Shown here piece after piece: positions 16,056 through 24,782 of a stretch of 64,000 nucleotides of DNA. The DNA is taken from NCBI RefSeq assembly GCF_031458235.1, contig NZ_JAVDYB010000001.1, positions 2,687,001-2,751,000 of the forward strand. The letters are read 5' to 3'. The position numbers were made by a program, and so were the translations under genes. The notes beneath the pieces are model-generated. The model had not been told where the DNA came from, did no database searches, and saw only the letters and a list, made by a program, of their open reading frames with translations. Origin of the DNA: Catenuloplanes atrovinosus (GTDB lineage: Bacteria; Actinomycetota; Actinomycetes; Mycobacteriales; Micromonosporaceae). How positions within the stretch are numbered: the stretch's first letter is position 1; each line of letters opens with the position of its first letter.

Positions 16056-17276
16056 TCACCAGCGCACATCGAGCCGGAGCGGCCCGCGCACGTTGATCGA
16101 GCGGCGGATCGGCGCCGTCTCGCCCGCCGCCACGCTCAACCCCGGCAGCCGGTCGGTGAGCACCCGCAGCGCCACGCGCGCCTGGACCCGGGCCGCCGCC
16201 GCGCCCGCGCAGGTGTGCACCCCGGCCCCGAACGCGAAGTGCCGTGCCGGCTTACGGGTCACGTCGAAGCGCCCGGCGTCCGGAAAGCGCTCCTCGTCCC
16301 GGTTCGCGGACGCGAACACCACCAGCACGTCCGCCCCCCGCGGAATCTCCACGCCGCCGATCGTGGCGGCGCGGGTGGCGCGGCGGAACATGGACGGGAC
16401 CGGCGCCTCGAAACGCAGCACCTCCTCGACCGCCCCGGCGATCAGCTCCGGCCGGCGGCACAGCAGCTCCCACTGCGGCGGATGGCCGGCCAGCAGCCGC
16501 AGGGCGCTGCCGATCAGATCCGCGGTGGTGATGTGCCCCGCGCCGAAGGTACTGGTGATCGTGGCGACCAGCTCCGCCTCCTGATCCGCCGTCAAGGGCG
16601 CGTCGCCGTCCGCCAGCGCGGCCGTGACGTCACTGATCAGGTCCCCGTTCGGCACCGTGCGCCGCCGATGCGCGTACCGGGCAACGAGCCGCTGGAACGC
16701 GACGACGGCCCGGGCGGCGGCCACCTCCTCGGCCTCGGTCAGGTCGGCGCTGCCCAGCCGGAACAACGACTCGCTGCCGTCCCGCGCGGTCGGCACGTCA
16801 TCCGGCGCGAACCCGAACATCGCGGTCGCCGTCAGCAGCGGCAGCGGCTTCGCGAATCGCGCGATCAGATCGGCGGCACCGGCCCCGGCGAAGCCGTCCA
16901 CCAGGGACTCGGCGCGCGTCCGCACGCCCGGCTCCAGGCCCTTGACCCGGCCGGGCGCGGTCAGATGCCTCGTGTACGGCAACCGCAGCCGGCGGTGCGC
17001 CTCGCCGTCGGACGTGACATGGTCCGGCCGTTGCGGAAACCCCTCGGCCAGCACGGACAGAGTCGCCGGGTACAGCGGCCGGATGGGCCGCAGGCTGTTG
17101 ACCGACGAGAAACCCGTCCAGTCCTTGAGCACCGCCTCGACATCGGCGAACCGGGTCACCAGCCAGGCGTCGACCCGCGGCGAGTAGAACACCGGCTCCC
17201 GGCGGCGCGCCTCGGCGTAGAACGGATACGGATTCTCGGCGTGCGGGTCGTAGCTCTCCGCGAGATCACTGAGCAA
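16056..17276 (-). CDS. Cytochrome P450
   Basis: This is a soluble bacterial class I P450 of about 406 residues. It has an oxygen-binding I-helix GAGHITTADLIG, a K-helix ExxR in EEVLRFEAP, and the heme-thiolate loop FAFGAGVHTCAG with the Cys ligand. The start is not certain. TTG 17276 behind GGTGG gives the usual length with the ESYDPHAENPYPFYAEAR opening; ATG 17378 would add 34 residues without family features. No ferredoxin gene is adjacent. It lies 40 bp upstream of the importer operon on the same strand and may be co-transcribed with it, which hints at oxidation of an imported substrate (inference). Confidence 0.9.
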   Translation of the reverse strand: MLSDLAESYDPHAENPYPFYAEARRREPVFYSPRVDAWLVTRFADVEAVLKDWTGFSSVNSLRPIRPLYPATLSVLAEGFPQRPDHVTSDGEAHRRLRLPYTRHLTAPGRVKGLEPGVRTRAESLVDGFAGAGAADLIARFAKPLPLLTATAMFGFAPDDVPTARDGSESLFRLGSADLTEAEEVAAARAVVAFQRLVARYAHRRRTVPNGDLISDVTAALADGDAPLTADQEAELVATITSTFGAGHITTADLIGSALRLLAGHPPQWELLCRRPELIAGAVEEVLRFEAPVPSMFRRATRAATIGGVEIPRGADVLVVFASANRDEERFPDAGRFDVTRKPARHFAFGAGVHTCAGAAAARVQARVALRVLTDRLPGLSVAAGETAPIRRSINVRGPLRLDVRW

Positions 17277-17547
17277 TGTTCCACCTGGCCTGTGTGGTCC
17301 TCGCTCGGCGCAGGTCAACCGTCGGCAACCGCCGGTTGACTTACCACCTGGCGGCTCCTCGAGTGACTGCCGGCCCATCGATGATGAGCCATGGCCGAGC
17401 GGCCGGGCAACAGATCCGCCGACTCCGTCGCCGACGGGACGCCGGCCGAGGGTGAAATGATTTACTAGCCGGAAACAACTCGGATTCGGGGGTGTCGATG
17501 AGGGGTAGGCTCGTTAAGGCCATCGACGACGGGGACGAGCCGATCCG

Positions 17548-18615
17548 GTGCGCGCCATGAGCGCCGCGGGCAAAGAGTTCGGCGTCTTCCTCCCGATCGG
17601 CAACGGCGGCTGGATGATCTCCCGGTCGGCGCCGCATCCCGAGGCGACCTACGCCTACAACCGCCGGGTGGCGCTCGACGCCGAGGCGATCGGGCTCGAC
17701 TTCATCATGTCGATGGCGAAGTGGAAGGGCTTCGGCGGCAGCACCGACCACTGGGGCCGCACGCTGGAGTCGATGACGATGATGTCGGCGCTGGCCGAGG
17801 CGACCAGCACGGTCAACATCTGGGCCACCGTGCACGCGAACGTCTTCCACCCCGCACTCGCGGCCAAGATGTTCACCACCCTGCAGGACGTCTCGGGCGG
17901 CCGGGCCGGGATGAACATCGTCAACGGCTCCTACGCCGCCGAGTTCGCCCAGATGGGCCTCTGGGATCCGGCGCTCTCGCACGACGAGCGCTACCGGATG
18001 ACGGAGGAGTGGCTGGTCGCGGTGACCCGGCTGTGGACCGAGGACACGGTGACGATGACCGGAGACTTCTTCACCCTCCGGGAGTGCGAATCACGCCCGC
18101 ATCCGGCGGTCCGGCCGACCCTGATCAGCGCCGGCCGGTCGGAGAAGGGCCGCGAGTTCCAGGCGCGGTACGCCGACGGCGCCTTCCTGAGCGCCGACAA
18201 CCTCGACCAGATGCGCGACTACTCGCGCTCGGTCCACGACCGGGCCGCCGACTTCGGGCGCACGGTCAAGACCTACTCGATGCTCACGGTCGTCCTGGAC
18301 GAGACCGACGCGGCCGCGGCCGCCAAGGCGGCCCGCTACGGCGAGGGCCTCGACAAGGTGGCCCTGGCCGGCATGCGCGCCTCGTGGGGCATCCCACCCG
18401 ACGTGGCCCGCGACTGGGCCGAGGGCGCCACCGGGGAGGAAGCGTTCCAGACGGCCTACGTGACCGGTCGCCCGGAGACGATCACCGAGCGCATCGCGCA
18501 CATCATGACGGCCGCCGAACTCGACGGCCTGATGCTGGTCTTCCCGGACTATCACGCCGACCTGCGCCCGTTCGGCGAGTCGGTCCTCCCCGCCCTCCGC
18601 CGCAGCCTCGCCTGA
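17548..18615 (+). CDS. rutA: RutA-like flavin-dependent pyrimidine oxygenase
   Basis: This is a 355-residue luciferase-like (TIM barrel) monooxygenase. It matches E. coli RutA in several stretches: GVFLPIGNGGWMIS near the start, MSMAKWKGFGG, GGRAGMNIVNG and GDFFTLRECESRPHP. RutA uses FMN and O2 to open the uracil or thymine ring. The start is GTG 17548 or ATG 17557. None of the other rut genes (rutB-F) and no flavin reductase gene is nearby. It is divergent from the P450 and nucleoside-importer operon, which makes a pyrimidine-like or other N-heterocycle substrate plausible. An alternative is a related member acting on another cyclic amide or sulfonate. Confidence 0.8.
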   Translation: MRAMSAAGKEFGVFLPIGNGGWMISRSAPHPEATYAYNRRVALDAEAIGLDFIMSMAKWKGFGGSTDHWGRTLESMTMMSALAEATSTVNIWATVHANVFHPALAAKMFTTLQDVSGGRAGMNIVNGSYAAEFAQMGLWDPALSHDERYRMTEEWLVAVTRLWTEDTVTMTGDFFTLRECESRPHPAVRPTLISAGRSEKGREFQARYADGAFLSADNLDQMRDYSRSVHDRAADFGRTVKTYSMLTVVLDETDAAAAAKAARYGEGLDKVALAGMRASWGIPPDVARDWAEGATGEEAFQTAYVTGRPETITERIAHIMTAAELDGLMLVFPDYHADLRPFGESVLPALRRSLA

Positions 18616-18645
18616 CCAGCTGTGCGACGACCCGGTCCGGTCGCG

Positions 18646-18786
18646 GTCGATCTGGAGCGGATTCCGGCCGGCCGGTGGGGACGCGGCAGCGACCTCACCG
18701 GCAGCGCCGTCTTCCTGAGCTCCGCGGCCTCCGATTACGTCTCCGGCATCGTCCTGCCGGTGGACGGCGGCTGGCTGGGACGATGA
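18646..18786 (+). pseudogene. C-terminal remnant of a KduD-like SDR
   Basis: Only the last ~46 codons remain, reading [20 protein letters not shown] through FLSS to [10 protein letters not shown] and a stop. This is the typical tail of 2-deoxy-D-gluconate 3-dehydrogenase type short-chain dehydrogenases. The Rossmann motif and the catalytic Ser-Tyr-Lys are absent. It follows the RutA-like gene by 30 bp. Confidence 0.8.
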
Positions 18787-19204
18787 CCGCGAGCGGGCCC
18801 GGTGCGGAGGGCCGCCACGACCGGCGGCTTCCCGGCCTGTGCCGTTGTGCGGACGGTGGCGGGTCGCTCGCCGACGCCGGGGTGCGGCAACCACATCCGG
18901 TCATCGGTCAGTACCGGCGACGCCGAGGTATGAGCCTTCATGCCAGCCCTTGCAGGTCACGCCTACGGTCCCGGCCCGGACCGGGACCGGCGAGAGCCGG
19001 TCGAGCAGCGCCGTGGCGTAGTCACCCGGCGCCTGTACCAGCGGCGGCTTGGCCGGGGTCCGGCCCGCGTGCCGCGCACGGCCGCGTACCGGATGTCATC
19101 TGGCAATCCGTATCGCCCTCCGGATAGGACGGATATTGTCATGGTCCCGAAGCCTGATCTCGTATGCCGCAGTGCGCGCCGGGGCGACCGATCAGGAGTT
19201 CCGC
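18787..19204 (+). other. Non-coding or decayed stretch
   Basis: No intact gene is seen. The minus strand holds a short open stretch ending at 18901 (contains QAPGDYATALLDRLSPVPV) that looks protein-like but has no start and no recognisable family. It may be another relic. Confidence 0.4.
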
Positions 19205-19534
19205 ATGACAGACGATCTGCTCACGCCCGGCACGGGCCGGCCGGCGCACACCCGTTGGCGCGGGCGGGTGGCGACGCTGGCGGTGGCCGTTGCTGTCGTG
19301 GGACTGTCTGGCCGCGTCGGTGCGGGGCCGTACCTCAGCCGCTACGACCGCAGGCGGCGGCGGTGCGGACGGAGCGCACGTCAGCAGGGCCCAGGGGGCT
19401 GGGTGAGCTGTGCCGGGTGCTGTTGCGGCATGCACCCGCGGGACCCGTTCGCGGAACCCTGTCAGACGCCCGAACTCTGCCGCCCGACCGTAAATGCCGC
19501 AGGACACGACCAGAGCGAGAGGTTGAACGACTAA
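19205..19534 (+). CDS. Small hypothetical protein, possible membrane anchor
   Basis: This is an ORF of 109 residues with a good AGGAG site 7 nt before ATG 19205. Residues about 25-40 (TLAVAVAVVGLSGRVG) could be a membrane segment, and a Cys cluster (CAGCCCGMHP) follows. No family is recognised, and the arginine-rich middle is typical of out-of-frame high-GC reading, so it may be spurious or frame-shifted. Confidence 0.35.
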   Translation: MTDDLLTPGTGRPAHTRWRGRVATLAVAVAVVGLSGRVGAGPYLSRYDRRRRRCGRSARQQGPGGWVSCAGCCCGMHPRDPFAEPCQTPELCRPTVNAAGHDQSERLND

Positions 19535-19880
19535 CTCGGGCGCGTCAACGTGCCGACCGGCACTGCTGTGGTGAACCCGAGCTGGTCCTGGGCGTGCTCG
19601 CCGAGGTCTTGTAGCCCGGTCGATGATCGCGGCGAACGACGACGCCCAGGGCCGGGACGACACAGACCGCGCTATCGGCGCGGGTCTTCGGACACCCCGC
19701 CCGCGACAGAGACGAATCGGGCTGCTGCCCGAAATGATGCAATGTGCTCTTCCTCACTCTTTTTTCCAATATCCAATGTAAACGGGCCGGTGCTGCGGAC
19801 CGTCCTGGTGCTTAAGCGCCCATGTGGTCTACGTCGTCGATGTCGACCGTAACGATCACTTGCAGAGAGGAGCCGCGCAT
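19535..19880 (+). other. Gene-free stretch with lower GC
   Basis: Nothing is recognised. The section 19735-19785 is unusually rich in A and T (runs of T and A) compared with the rest of the window, which fits an IS border or old insertion next to the transposase relic at 19881. Confidence 0.4.
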
Positions 19881-19956
19881 GACTGGTGGTGCAACACCCG
19901 CCGCCGGCACTCGAGCCTCGGCTACCAAAGTCCCGCCGCCTACGAAGGCGGCCCCG
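19881..19956 (+). mobile_element. IS3-family transposase tail remnant
   Basis: The 25-codon reading DWWCNTRRRHSSLGYQSPAA followed by YE is the hallmark C-terminus of IS3-type OrfB integrases (YNTRRRHSALGYLSP). The DDE core and OrfA are missing, so this is an IS scar just upstream of the DUF4360 gene. Confidence 0.75.
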
Positions 19957-20052
19957 TCATCAGCCTGCTGCCCGCTCGCAAGGTAGCTCAGAGATCACGT
20001 CAGCGACTCTGTCCATCAAAACGGGTCAAGCCCACCACACATTGGAGCAAGC

Positions 20053-20718
20053 ATGCGAAGCATCTCGGCGTGGAGTGGCGCCGTCATGAGCGTCGTCACC
20101 GCCACGGCTGTGGCCACCGCGCTCACCCCGGGCGTCGCCGCCGCGGACCCCACCACCCCGCCCCCCGTTCCCACCCCGCCCCCCGCGCCCACCCTGTCCT
20201 TCGGCGAGGTGGTGATGAACGGCACCGGCTGCCCCGGTCAGGGCGACTGGGTCGGCGTGACGGTGGGCGGCGGGAAGGTGGTACTCGACTTCACCCGTTT
20301 CACCGCGCGCGTCGGCGGGACCAGCACGCCGGCCGACCGGCGCAAGAACTGCGCCGTCAACATCAGCGTCACGCCGGCCGAGGGTTACACCTACACGGTT
20401 TCCGAGGCGACGTACGACATCGCCACCGACCTGGTCGACGGCACGGACGCCGAGCAGCTGGCCGCGTACTACTACAGCGAGAGCGCCGCGGACACCACGG
20501 TGGTGCCGGCGAAGCACTACACCACCACCGGGCCGTCGACCGACACCCACGTCCACGACGCCGCGGCACTGGCGCCGCTCGGCACCGCGCCGTGCGGGCG
20601 ATCGAGTGCGGTGAACGTGAACAGCCAGGTGCGCTTCACCGCCGCCTCCACGGCGGAACAGGCCAGCACGATCACGGTGAACCGCGCGGTGGTGAAGCTG
20701 ACCGCCGTACCGTGCTGA
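20053..20718 (+). CDS. Secreted DUF4360 protein
   Basis: This is a 221-residue protein with a Sec signal peptide at about residues 1-31 (cleavage near GVAAADP). A short Pro/Thr linker (PPPVPTPPPAPT) follows, and then a DUF4360 domain that opens with FGEVVMNGTGCPGQGDW and contains conserved Cys and aromatic positions (NCAVNISV, YTYTVSEATYD). The family is secreted, common in actinomycetes and fungi, and of unknown function. The mature protein has paired cysteines, consistent with extracellular disulfides. It stands alone and is followed by the hairpin at 20743. Confidence 0.85.
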   Translation: MRSISAWSGAVMSVVTATAVATALTPGVAAADPTTPPPVPTPPPAPTLSFGEVVMNGTGCPGQGDWVGVTVGGGKVVLDFTRFTARVGGTSTPADRRKNCAVNISVTPAEGYTYTVSEATYDIATDLVDGTDAEQLAAYYYSESAADTTVVPAKHYTTTGPSTDTHVHDAAALAPLGTAPCGRSSAVNVNSQVRFTAASTAEQASTITVNRAVVKLTAVPC

Positions 20719-20742
20719 CCATGTCCCGCTGATCCACCGATG

Positions 20743-20772
20743 CGGAGCCGGGCGTGTCCGCGCTCGGCTCCG
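20743..20772 (+). terminator. Hairpin terminator after DUF4360 gene
   Basis: CGGAGCCG at 20743-20750 pairs with CGGCTCCG at 20765-20772 across a GC-rich loop, 24 bp after the stop codon. No T-run is present. Confidence 0.6.
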
Positions 20773-20878
20773 GGTCAGGCCCGGACCGCGATGACCACCA
20801 CGGCCCTTGCCGCCCACGCGTAGTCGGGGGGTGGATTTTCGGGGCGCCGTCACGCTTACCGGGCAGGAGCGTGAGCGG

Positions 20879-22000
20879 TCAGCCCCAGATGTCCTCCGCG
20901 GTTTCGGCGATCAGCCGGAGTTTGGCGACCTCCTCGTCGTAGGTGAGCACGTTGCCCTCGACCGTCGAGGAGAAGCCGCACTGCGGGGAGAGGCAGATTT
21001 GGTCGAGCGGGACGTATTGGGCGGCCTCGTCGATCCGGCGCTTGAGGGTGTCCTTGGATTCGAGGGCGCCCTTCTTCGTGGTGACCAGGCCGAGGACGAC
21101 CATTTTGCCGGGCGGGACGAAACGCAGCGGGGCGAAACCGCCTGAGCGTTCGTCGTCGTACTCCAGGAAGAAGCCGTCGACGGCCAGCTCGCTGAACAGG
21201 GCTTCGGCGACGAAGTCGTAGCCACCTTCGGCTGCCCAGGAGGAGCGGAAGTTGCCGCGGCACATGTGGGTGGTGACGGCCAGGCCGGCGGGGCGGTCGG
21301 CGATCGCGGCGTTGATCTGGCGGATGTAGCGCAGGTGCTGATGTTCGGCGTCGTCGCCGCGTTCGTCGAGCAGCCGCCGCTGAGCGGGGTCGTTCAGGTA
21401 GGCGAGGCTGGTGTCGTCGAGCTGCAGGTAGCGGCACCCCAGGCCGGCGACGCGGCGGACCTGTTCGGCGTAGGCGGCACTGAGGTCGGCCCAGAACCGC
21501 TCCTCGTCGGGGTAGACCTTCGGGTCGATGGCCGCGCGGCCGCCCCGGTAGTGGACCATGCTGGGCGACGGGATGGTCAGCTTGGCGGTGACGTCGTCAG
21601 CCACCTCGTCCGCCAGGAAGGCGAAGTCGTCGCCGAAGATCGTCTCGGTGAGCCGGACCGGCGCGTCGATCGCCAGCGCCGCCGACTCGAAATCGAGCTC
21701 GCCCTGCTCGTTGCGGAAATGCACCTGGATCTTCTCATCGGTGGGACGGATCCCCCCTAGGCGGTAGATGAAGTCCATGTGCCACGAGGTACGCCGGAAC
21801 TCGCCGTCGGTGGCCGAGCGCAGACCCACGTCGCGCTGCATGCGGATCACGTCGCGGATGGCGTCGTCCTCGATGGCGCGCAGCTCGTCGGCGCTGATCT
21901 CGCCGGTGGCCTTCTGCTCGCGCGCTTTGAGCAGAAGGGCTGGGCGGAGCAGACTGCCGACGTGGTCGGCACGGAACGGCGGGGTGTCGCGCAGCGTCAT
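20879..22000 (-). CDS. Cobalamin-independent methionine synthase-like (MetE C-domain type)
   Basis: This 373-residue protein corresponds to the catalytic C-terminal barrel of MetE, as in the YxjG/YxjH group. FRADHVGSLLRPALL opens it; the zinc ligands are expected in THMCRGN (His, Cys), in the LEYDDE region (Glu) and in LSPQCGF (Cys). It would transfer a methyl group to a thiol such as homocysteine from a folate or other donor; the N-terminal MetE domain is normally absent in this group. ATG 22000 is preceded by GGAAGGA. No B12 or SAM riboswitch is apparent in the 226-bp upstream gap. Confidence 0.88.
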   Translation of the reverse strand: MTLRDTPPFRADHVGSLLRPALLLKAREQKATGEISADELRAIEDDAIRDVIRMQRDVGLRSATDGEFRRTSWHMDFIYRLGGIRPTDEKIQVHFRNEQGELDFESAALAIDAPVRLTETIFGDDFAFLADEVADDVTAKLTIPSPSMVHYRGGRAAIDPKVYPDEERFWADLSAAYAEQVRRVAGLGCRYLQLDDTSLAYLNDPAQRRLLDERGDDAEHQHLRYIRQINAAIADRPAGLAVTTHMCRGNFRSSWAAEGGYDFVAEALFSELAVDGFFLEYDDERSGGFAPLRFVPPGKMVVLGLVTTKKGALESKDTLKRRIDEAAQYVPLDQICLSPQCGFSSTVEGNVLTYDEEVAKLRLIAETAEDIWG

Positions 22001-22226
22001 CGTTGATCCTTCCGTCGAATCTACCCTGCTCGATACGCTACCGCTCGCGAGCGGATCAGCGTCGGCCGTGTTATCCGGCCCGACCCACGACCTGACCGCC
22101 GTGCGGACCCACGGCATCATTCCGGCGCTGACCGGGGCGAAGTGATGACCTTCGCCTAAGGGCTACCAGGGCGCCGCCGGCACCATCCGGACGCCATTCA
22201 AAGGGCACCGCCACCGGCGAAAGCGG

Positions 22227-23237
22227 TCACGCCGGCGGGGAGCCGTCAACCGCGCCCCCGGCGAACACGGTTCGGCCGGTGGTGCCGAGGGCCTCGCGGA
22301 GGAAGCCGATGGCCTGCTTGATCGCGGCGTCGGCGGCACGCGTGGTGCGTAGCGTGTTCAGCATGACGAAATCGTGAATGGTGCCCTGATAGCGAACGGC
22401 GGTCACCGCGACGCCGGCCGCGCGCAGCTTCGCGGCGTACGCTTCGCCCTCGTCGCGCAGCACGTCGGCCTCGGCGGTGATGACCAGTGCGGGTGGCAGC
22501 CCGGCCAGCTGCTCGACGGTGGCGCGCAACGGTGACGCGGTGATCTCGTTGCGCTGTGTTTCGTCGGTGGTGTATTGGTCCCAGAACCACTGCATGGCAT
22601 CCCGGCGCAAGAAGTGGCCCTCCGCGAACTGGCGGTACGACGAGGTGTCGAAGCTGGCGTCGGTGACCGGGTAGAACAGCACCTGGGCCGCGAAATGCGG
22701 CCCGCGGCGCTCCTTGGCCATCAGCGTCAGCGCGGCGGCCATGTTGCCGCCGACCGAGTCGCCGGCGACGGCGAGGCGGGACGGGTCGAGGCCGTTGGCG
22801 GCACCGTGCGCGGCGACCCACCGGGCAGCGGCGTAGTTCTGCTCGATCGCTACGGGATACCGTGCCTCGGGAGAGCGGCTGTACTCGGGGAAGGCGACCG
22901 CGGCGTGCGCGCCGACCGCCAACTCGCGCACGAGCCGCTCGTGCGTGTGGAAGTCGCCGAACACCCACCCGGCGCCGTGCACGTAGAGGATGACGGGAAG
23001 GGTGCCGGTCGCGCCTTCCGGTCGCACGATCGTGAGCCGGAACGCCGTACTCCCATCGGACAGGCTGATGTCCTCGGCCGTGGTGTGGGGCATGTCGACC
23101 TCGCCGCTCTGCACCTCGTCGACCACCGCCCGGCCCTGCTGCGGGCCTAGTTCGAACAGGTACGGGGGGTTGGCCGTCGCGTCCGCGAACGCCTGCGCCG
23201 CCGGTTCGAGAATGACAGTGCTTCCGGTCGTCTCCAT
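22227..23237 (-). CDS. Alpha/beta hydrolase, HSL (esterase/lipase) family
   Basis: This 336-residue enzyme resembles hormone-sensitive-lipase type esterases. The oxyanion motif appears as HGAGW instead of HGGG, the nucleophile elbow is GDSVGGN, the acid lies in AEADVLRDEG and the His in TIHDFVML. The start at ATG 23237 has GAGGAAGG 5 nt upstream. No signal peptide is seen, so it is cytosolic. A LysR gene on the same strand lies 420 bp upstream and may control it. The natural ester is unknown. Confidence 0.88.
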   Translation of the reverse strand: METTGSTVILEPAAQAFADATANPPYLFELGPQQGRAVVDEVQSGEVDMPHTTAEDISLSDGSTAFRLTIVRPEGATGTLPVILYVHGAGWVFGDFHTHERLVRELAVGAHAAVAFPEYSRSPEARYPVAIEQNYAAARWVAAHGAANGLDPSRLAVAGDSVGGNMAAALTLMAKERRGPHFAAQVLFYPVTDASFDTSSYRQFAEGHFLRRDAMQWFWDQYTTDETQRNEITASPLRATVEQLAGLPPALVITAEADVLRDEGEAYAAKLRAAGVAVTAVRYQGTIHDFVMLNTLRTTRAADAAIKQAIGFLREALGTTGRTVFAGGAVDGSPPA

Positions 23238-23660
23238 CGCAACCTTCCTCGGGTCGGGGTGCCGACGGCCCTCCCGGTCCGCGGCGCCGCACAGCGGGCC
23301 GGGCCCGCCGTGGCTGAGCATCGCCGGTGAAACCATGCGACCGCGGCTCATCGCGTGTCATCGTCAGACCGGGTCCCGCCGTCGCTCAGGGAGGCTGATT
23401 CATAGACTCTGAGCTGCAAGTATTCGGTAATCTGACCGTTTTGATCAGTAGTGGCGCACGCGGTGACAGCCGTATCGGCGGGCGGGGCAGCTGTTGCCGG
23501 ATTCCTTGCCGTGGTTCCCTCGGATCGTGTCAAGCCCGTGGCAACCGTGAGCCACGGCAGGACCATTCGATAGGCGAGGTCGGGGATTCCGTCGACCGGG
23601 TTGACCGCGACGGCGTAGACCCGCACCGACTGGATTGTCTCGACGCTGTTCGTTCCGCAC
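23238..23660 (-). other. Gap between esterase and LysR genes
   Basis: No intact gene is seen. A minus-strand open stretch (23348-23626) includes RVYAVAVNPVDGIPDLAYRM and NGQITEYLQLRVYE, which looks protein-like. It has no RBS or recognisable domain and is best left as a possible relic. Confidence 0.4.
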
Positions 23661-24557
23661 TCAGTCGGCGGTCGCCGGGCTGGGGAGGCACGTCAGTGCC
23701 GATCTCCGGAACTCCTCCACCAGGCTGTTGTCCTCGTCCGGGCGGGTCAGCATCACGGCTTGGCAGGGCGGGATGCCGATGATCGGGATGGTGACCAGGT
23801 CGGAGCGGCCGAGTCCATTTCGATCGCCACGGGGATGGATGACGACGGCCCGGCCGCTGGCGACCAGCTCGAATTTGTCCTGGACCGTGTGGACGGCCGT
23901 GCCGGCGAGGAGCCGGCCGCCTTCCGGGCGCTCCGGCCACCAGAAGGCCAGCCATTCCGCGGAGGCGCCGGGAATAACCAGGTCCACCATCGGTTCGTCG
24001 GCGAAGTCGGCCATGGTGACCGAGGCCCGCCCCGCCAGAGGATGGGATGCGGCGACCACGAGTACGCGCGGATCGTCATAGAGGAACGTGACGTGGCAAC
24101 CCTCGATCGGAAAGGCGAGCGGCTGCCACGCGACCACCACGTCCACCCGGTGTTCCGCCAGGGAACGGGCATCCTCCCAGGTCAGATAGCGGGTGTGGAT
24201 GTTCGCATCGGGATGACGCTCCCGCAGGTCGTGGACGGCCGGTGTGATGAAGAAGCCGGGCGCGTAGCCGATGGTGATCGATCCCGGCCTCGGTGCGGCC
24301 CGGACGTTGGTGACGGCGTGCCGGGCGGACTCGAGCAGATGATTCGCCTCCGTGAGGAAGACCTGGCCGGCCGCGGTGAGCTGGCTGCCATGGGGGTTGC
24401 GGTCGAACAGCCGGGCACCGAGCTGTTCCTCGAGACGCTGAATCTGCCGGCTCAGCGAGGGTTGCGCGACGCGCAACTCGGCGGCGGCTCGGCCGATGTG
24501 CTGATGCTTGGCGACGACCGTGAAGTACCGCACCAGGCGCAAGTCCAGGTCCACCAT
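23661..24557 (-). CDS. LysR family regulator
   Basis: This is a 298-residue LysR protein. The N-terminal winged HTH is at about residues 1-62 (LVRYFTVVAKHQHIGRAAAE, then QPSLSRQIQRLEEQLG). The substrate-binding domain starts near residue 92 (GSITIGYAPGFF). The start is an ATG with GAGG close upstream. It is divergent from the LysR gene at 24783, so the 225-bp intergenic region holds both promoters. A target could be the esterase gene downstream. Effector unknown. Confidence 0.92.
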   Translation of the reverse strand: MVDLDLRLVRYFTVVAKHQHIGRAAAELRVAQPSLSRQIQRLEEQLGARLFDRNPHGSQLTAAGQVFLTEANHLLESARHAVTNVRAAPRPGSITIGYAPGFFITPAVHDLRERHPDANIHTRYLTWEDARSLAEHRVDVVVAWQPLAFPIEGCHVTFLYDDPRVLVVAASHPLAGRASVTMADFADEPMVDLVIPGASAEWLAFWWPERPEGGRLLAGTAVHTVQDKFELVASGRAVVIHPRGDRNGLGRSDLVTIPIIGIPPCQAVMLTRPDEDNSLVEEFRRSALTCLPSPATAD

Positions 24558-24782
24558 GCCTCAAGATTCTAACTGGCCTCACAACATGCCTATCGTGCAT
24601 AAACCGTATGCAGAAAGGGTCTTGGATGGGTGTCCCCGGAGGCTCCTACCGTCGTGACGGCTACCGCCTGCGGCGGGCGCACCCGAACGCCGCGGAACCG
24701 CGCCTGTCCCGGGCCTGGTCTCGTTCGACTGGTGTCGATACGAGGCGGTATCACCACGACGATCCAGGAGGCGTGACTGCGG

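Noticed and set aside
18901-19090. A minus-strand protein-like fragment (contains VTCKGWHEGSYLGV)
   Set aside because: No start, no family and very short; mentioned only as a possible relic.
22001-22226. Possible riboswitch upstream of the MetE-like gene
   Set aside because: No B12 box, SAM or other conserved core could be recognised by eye.
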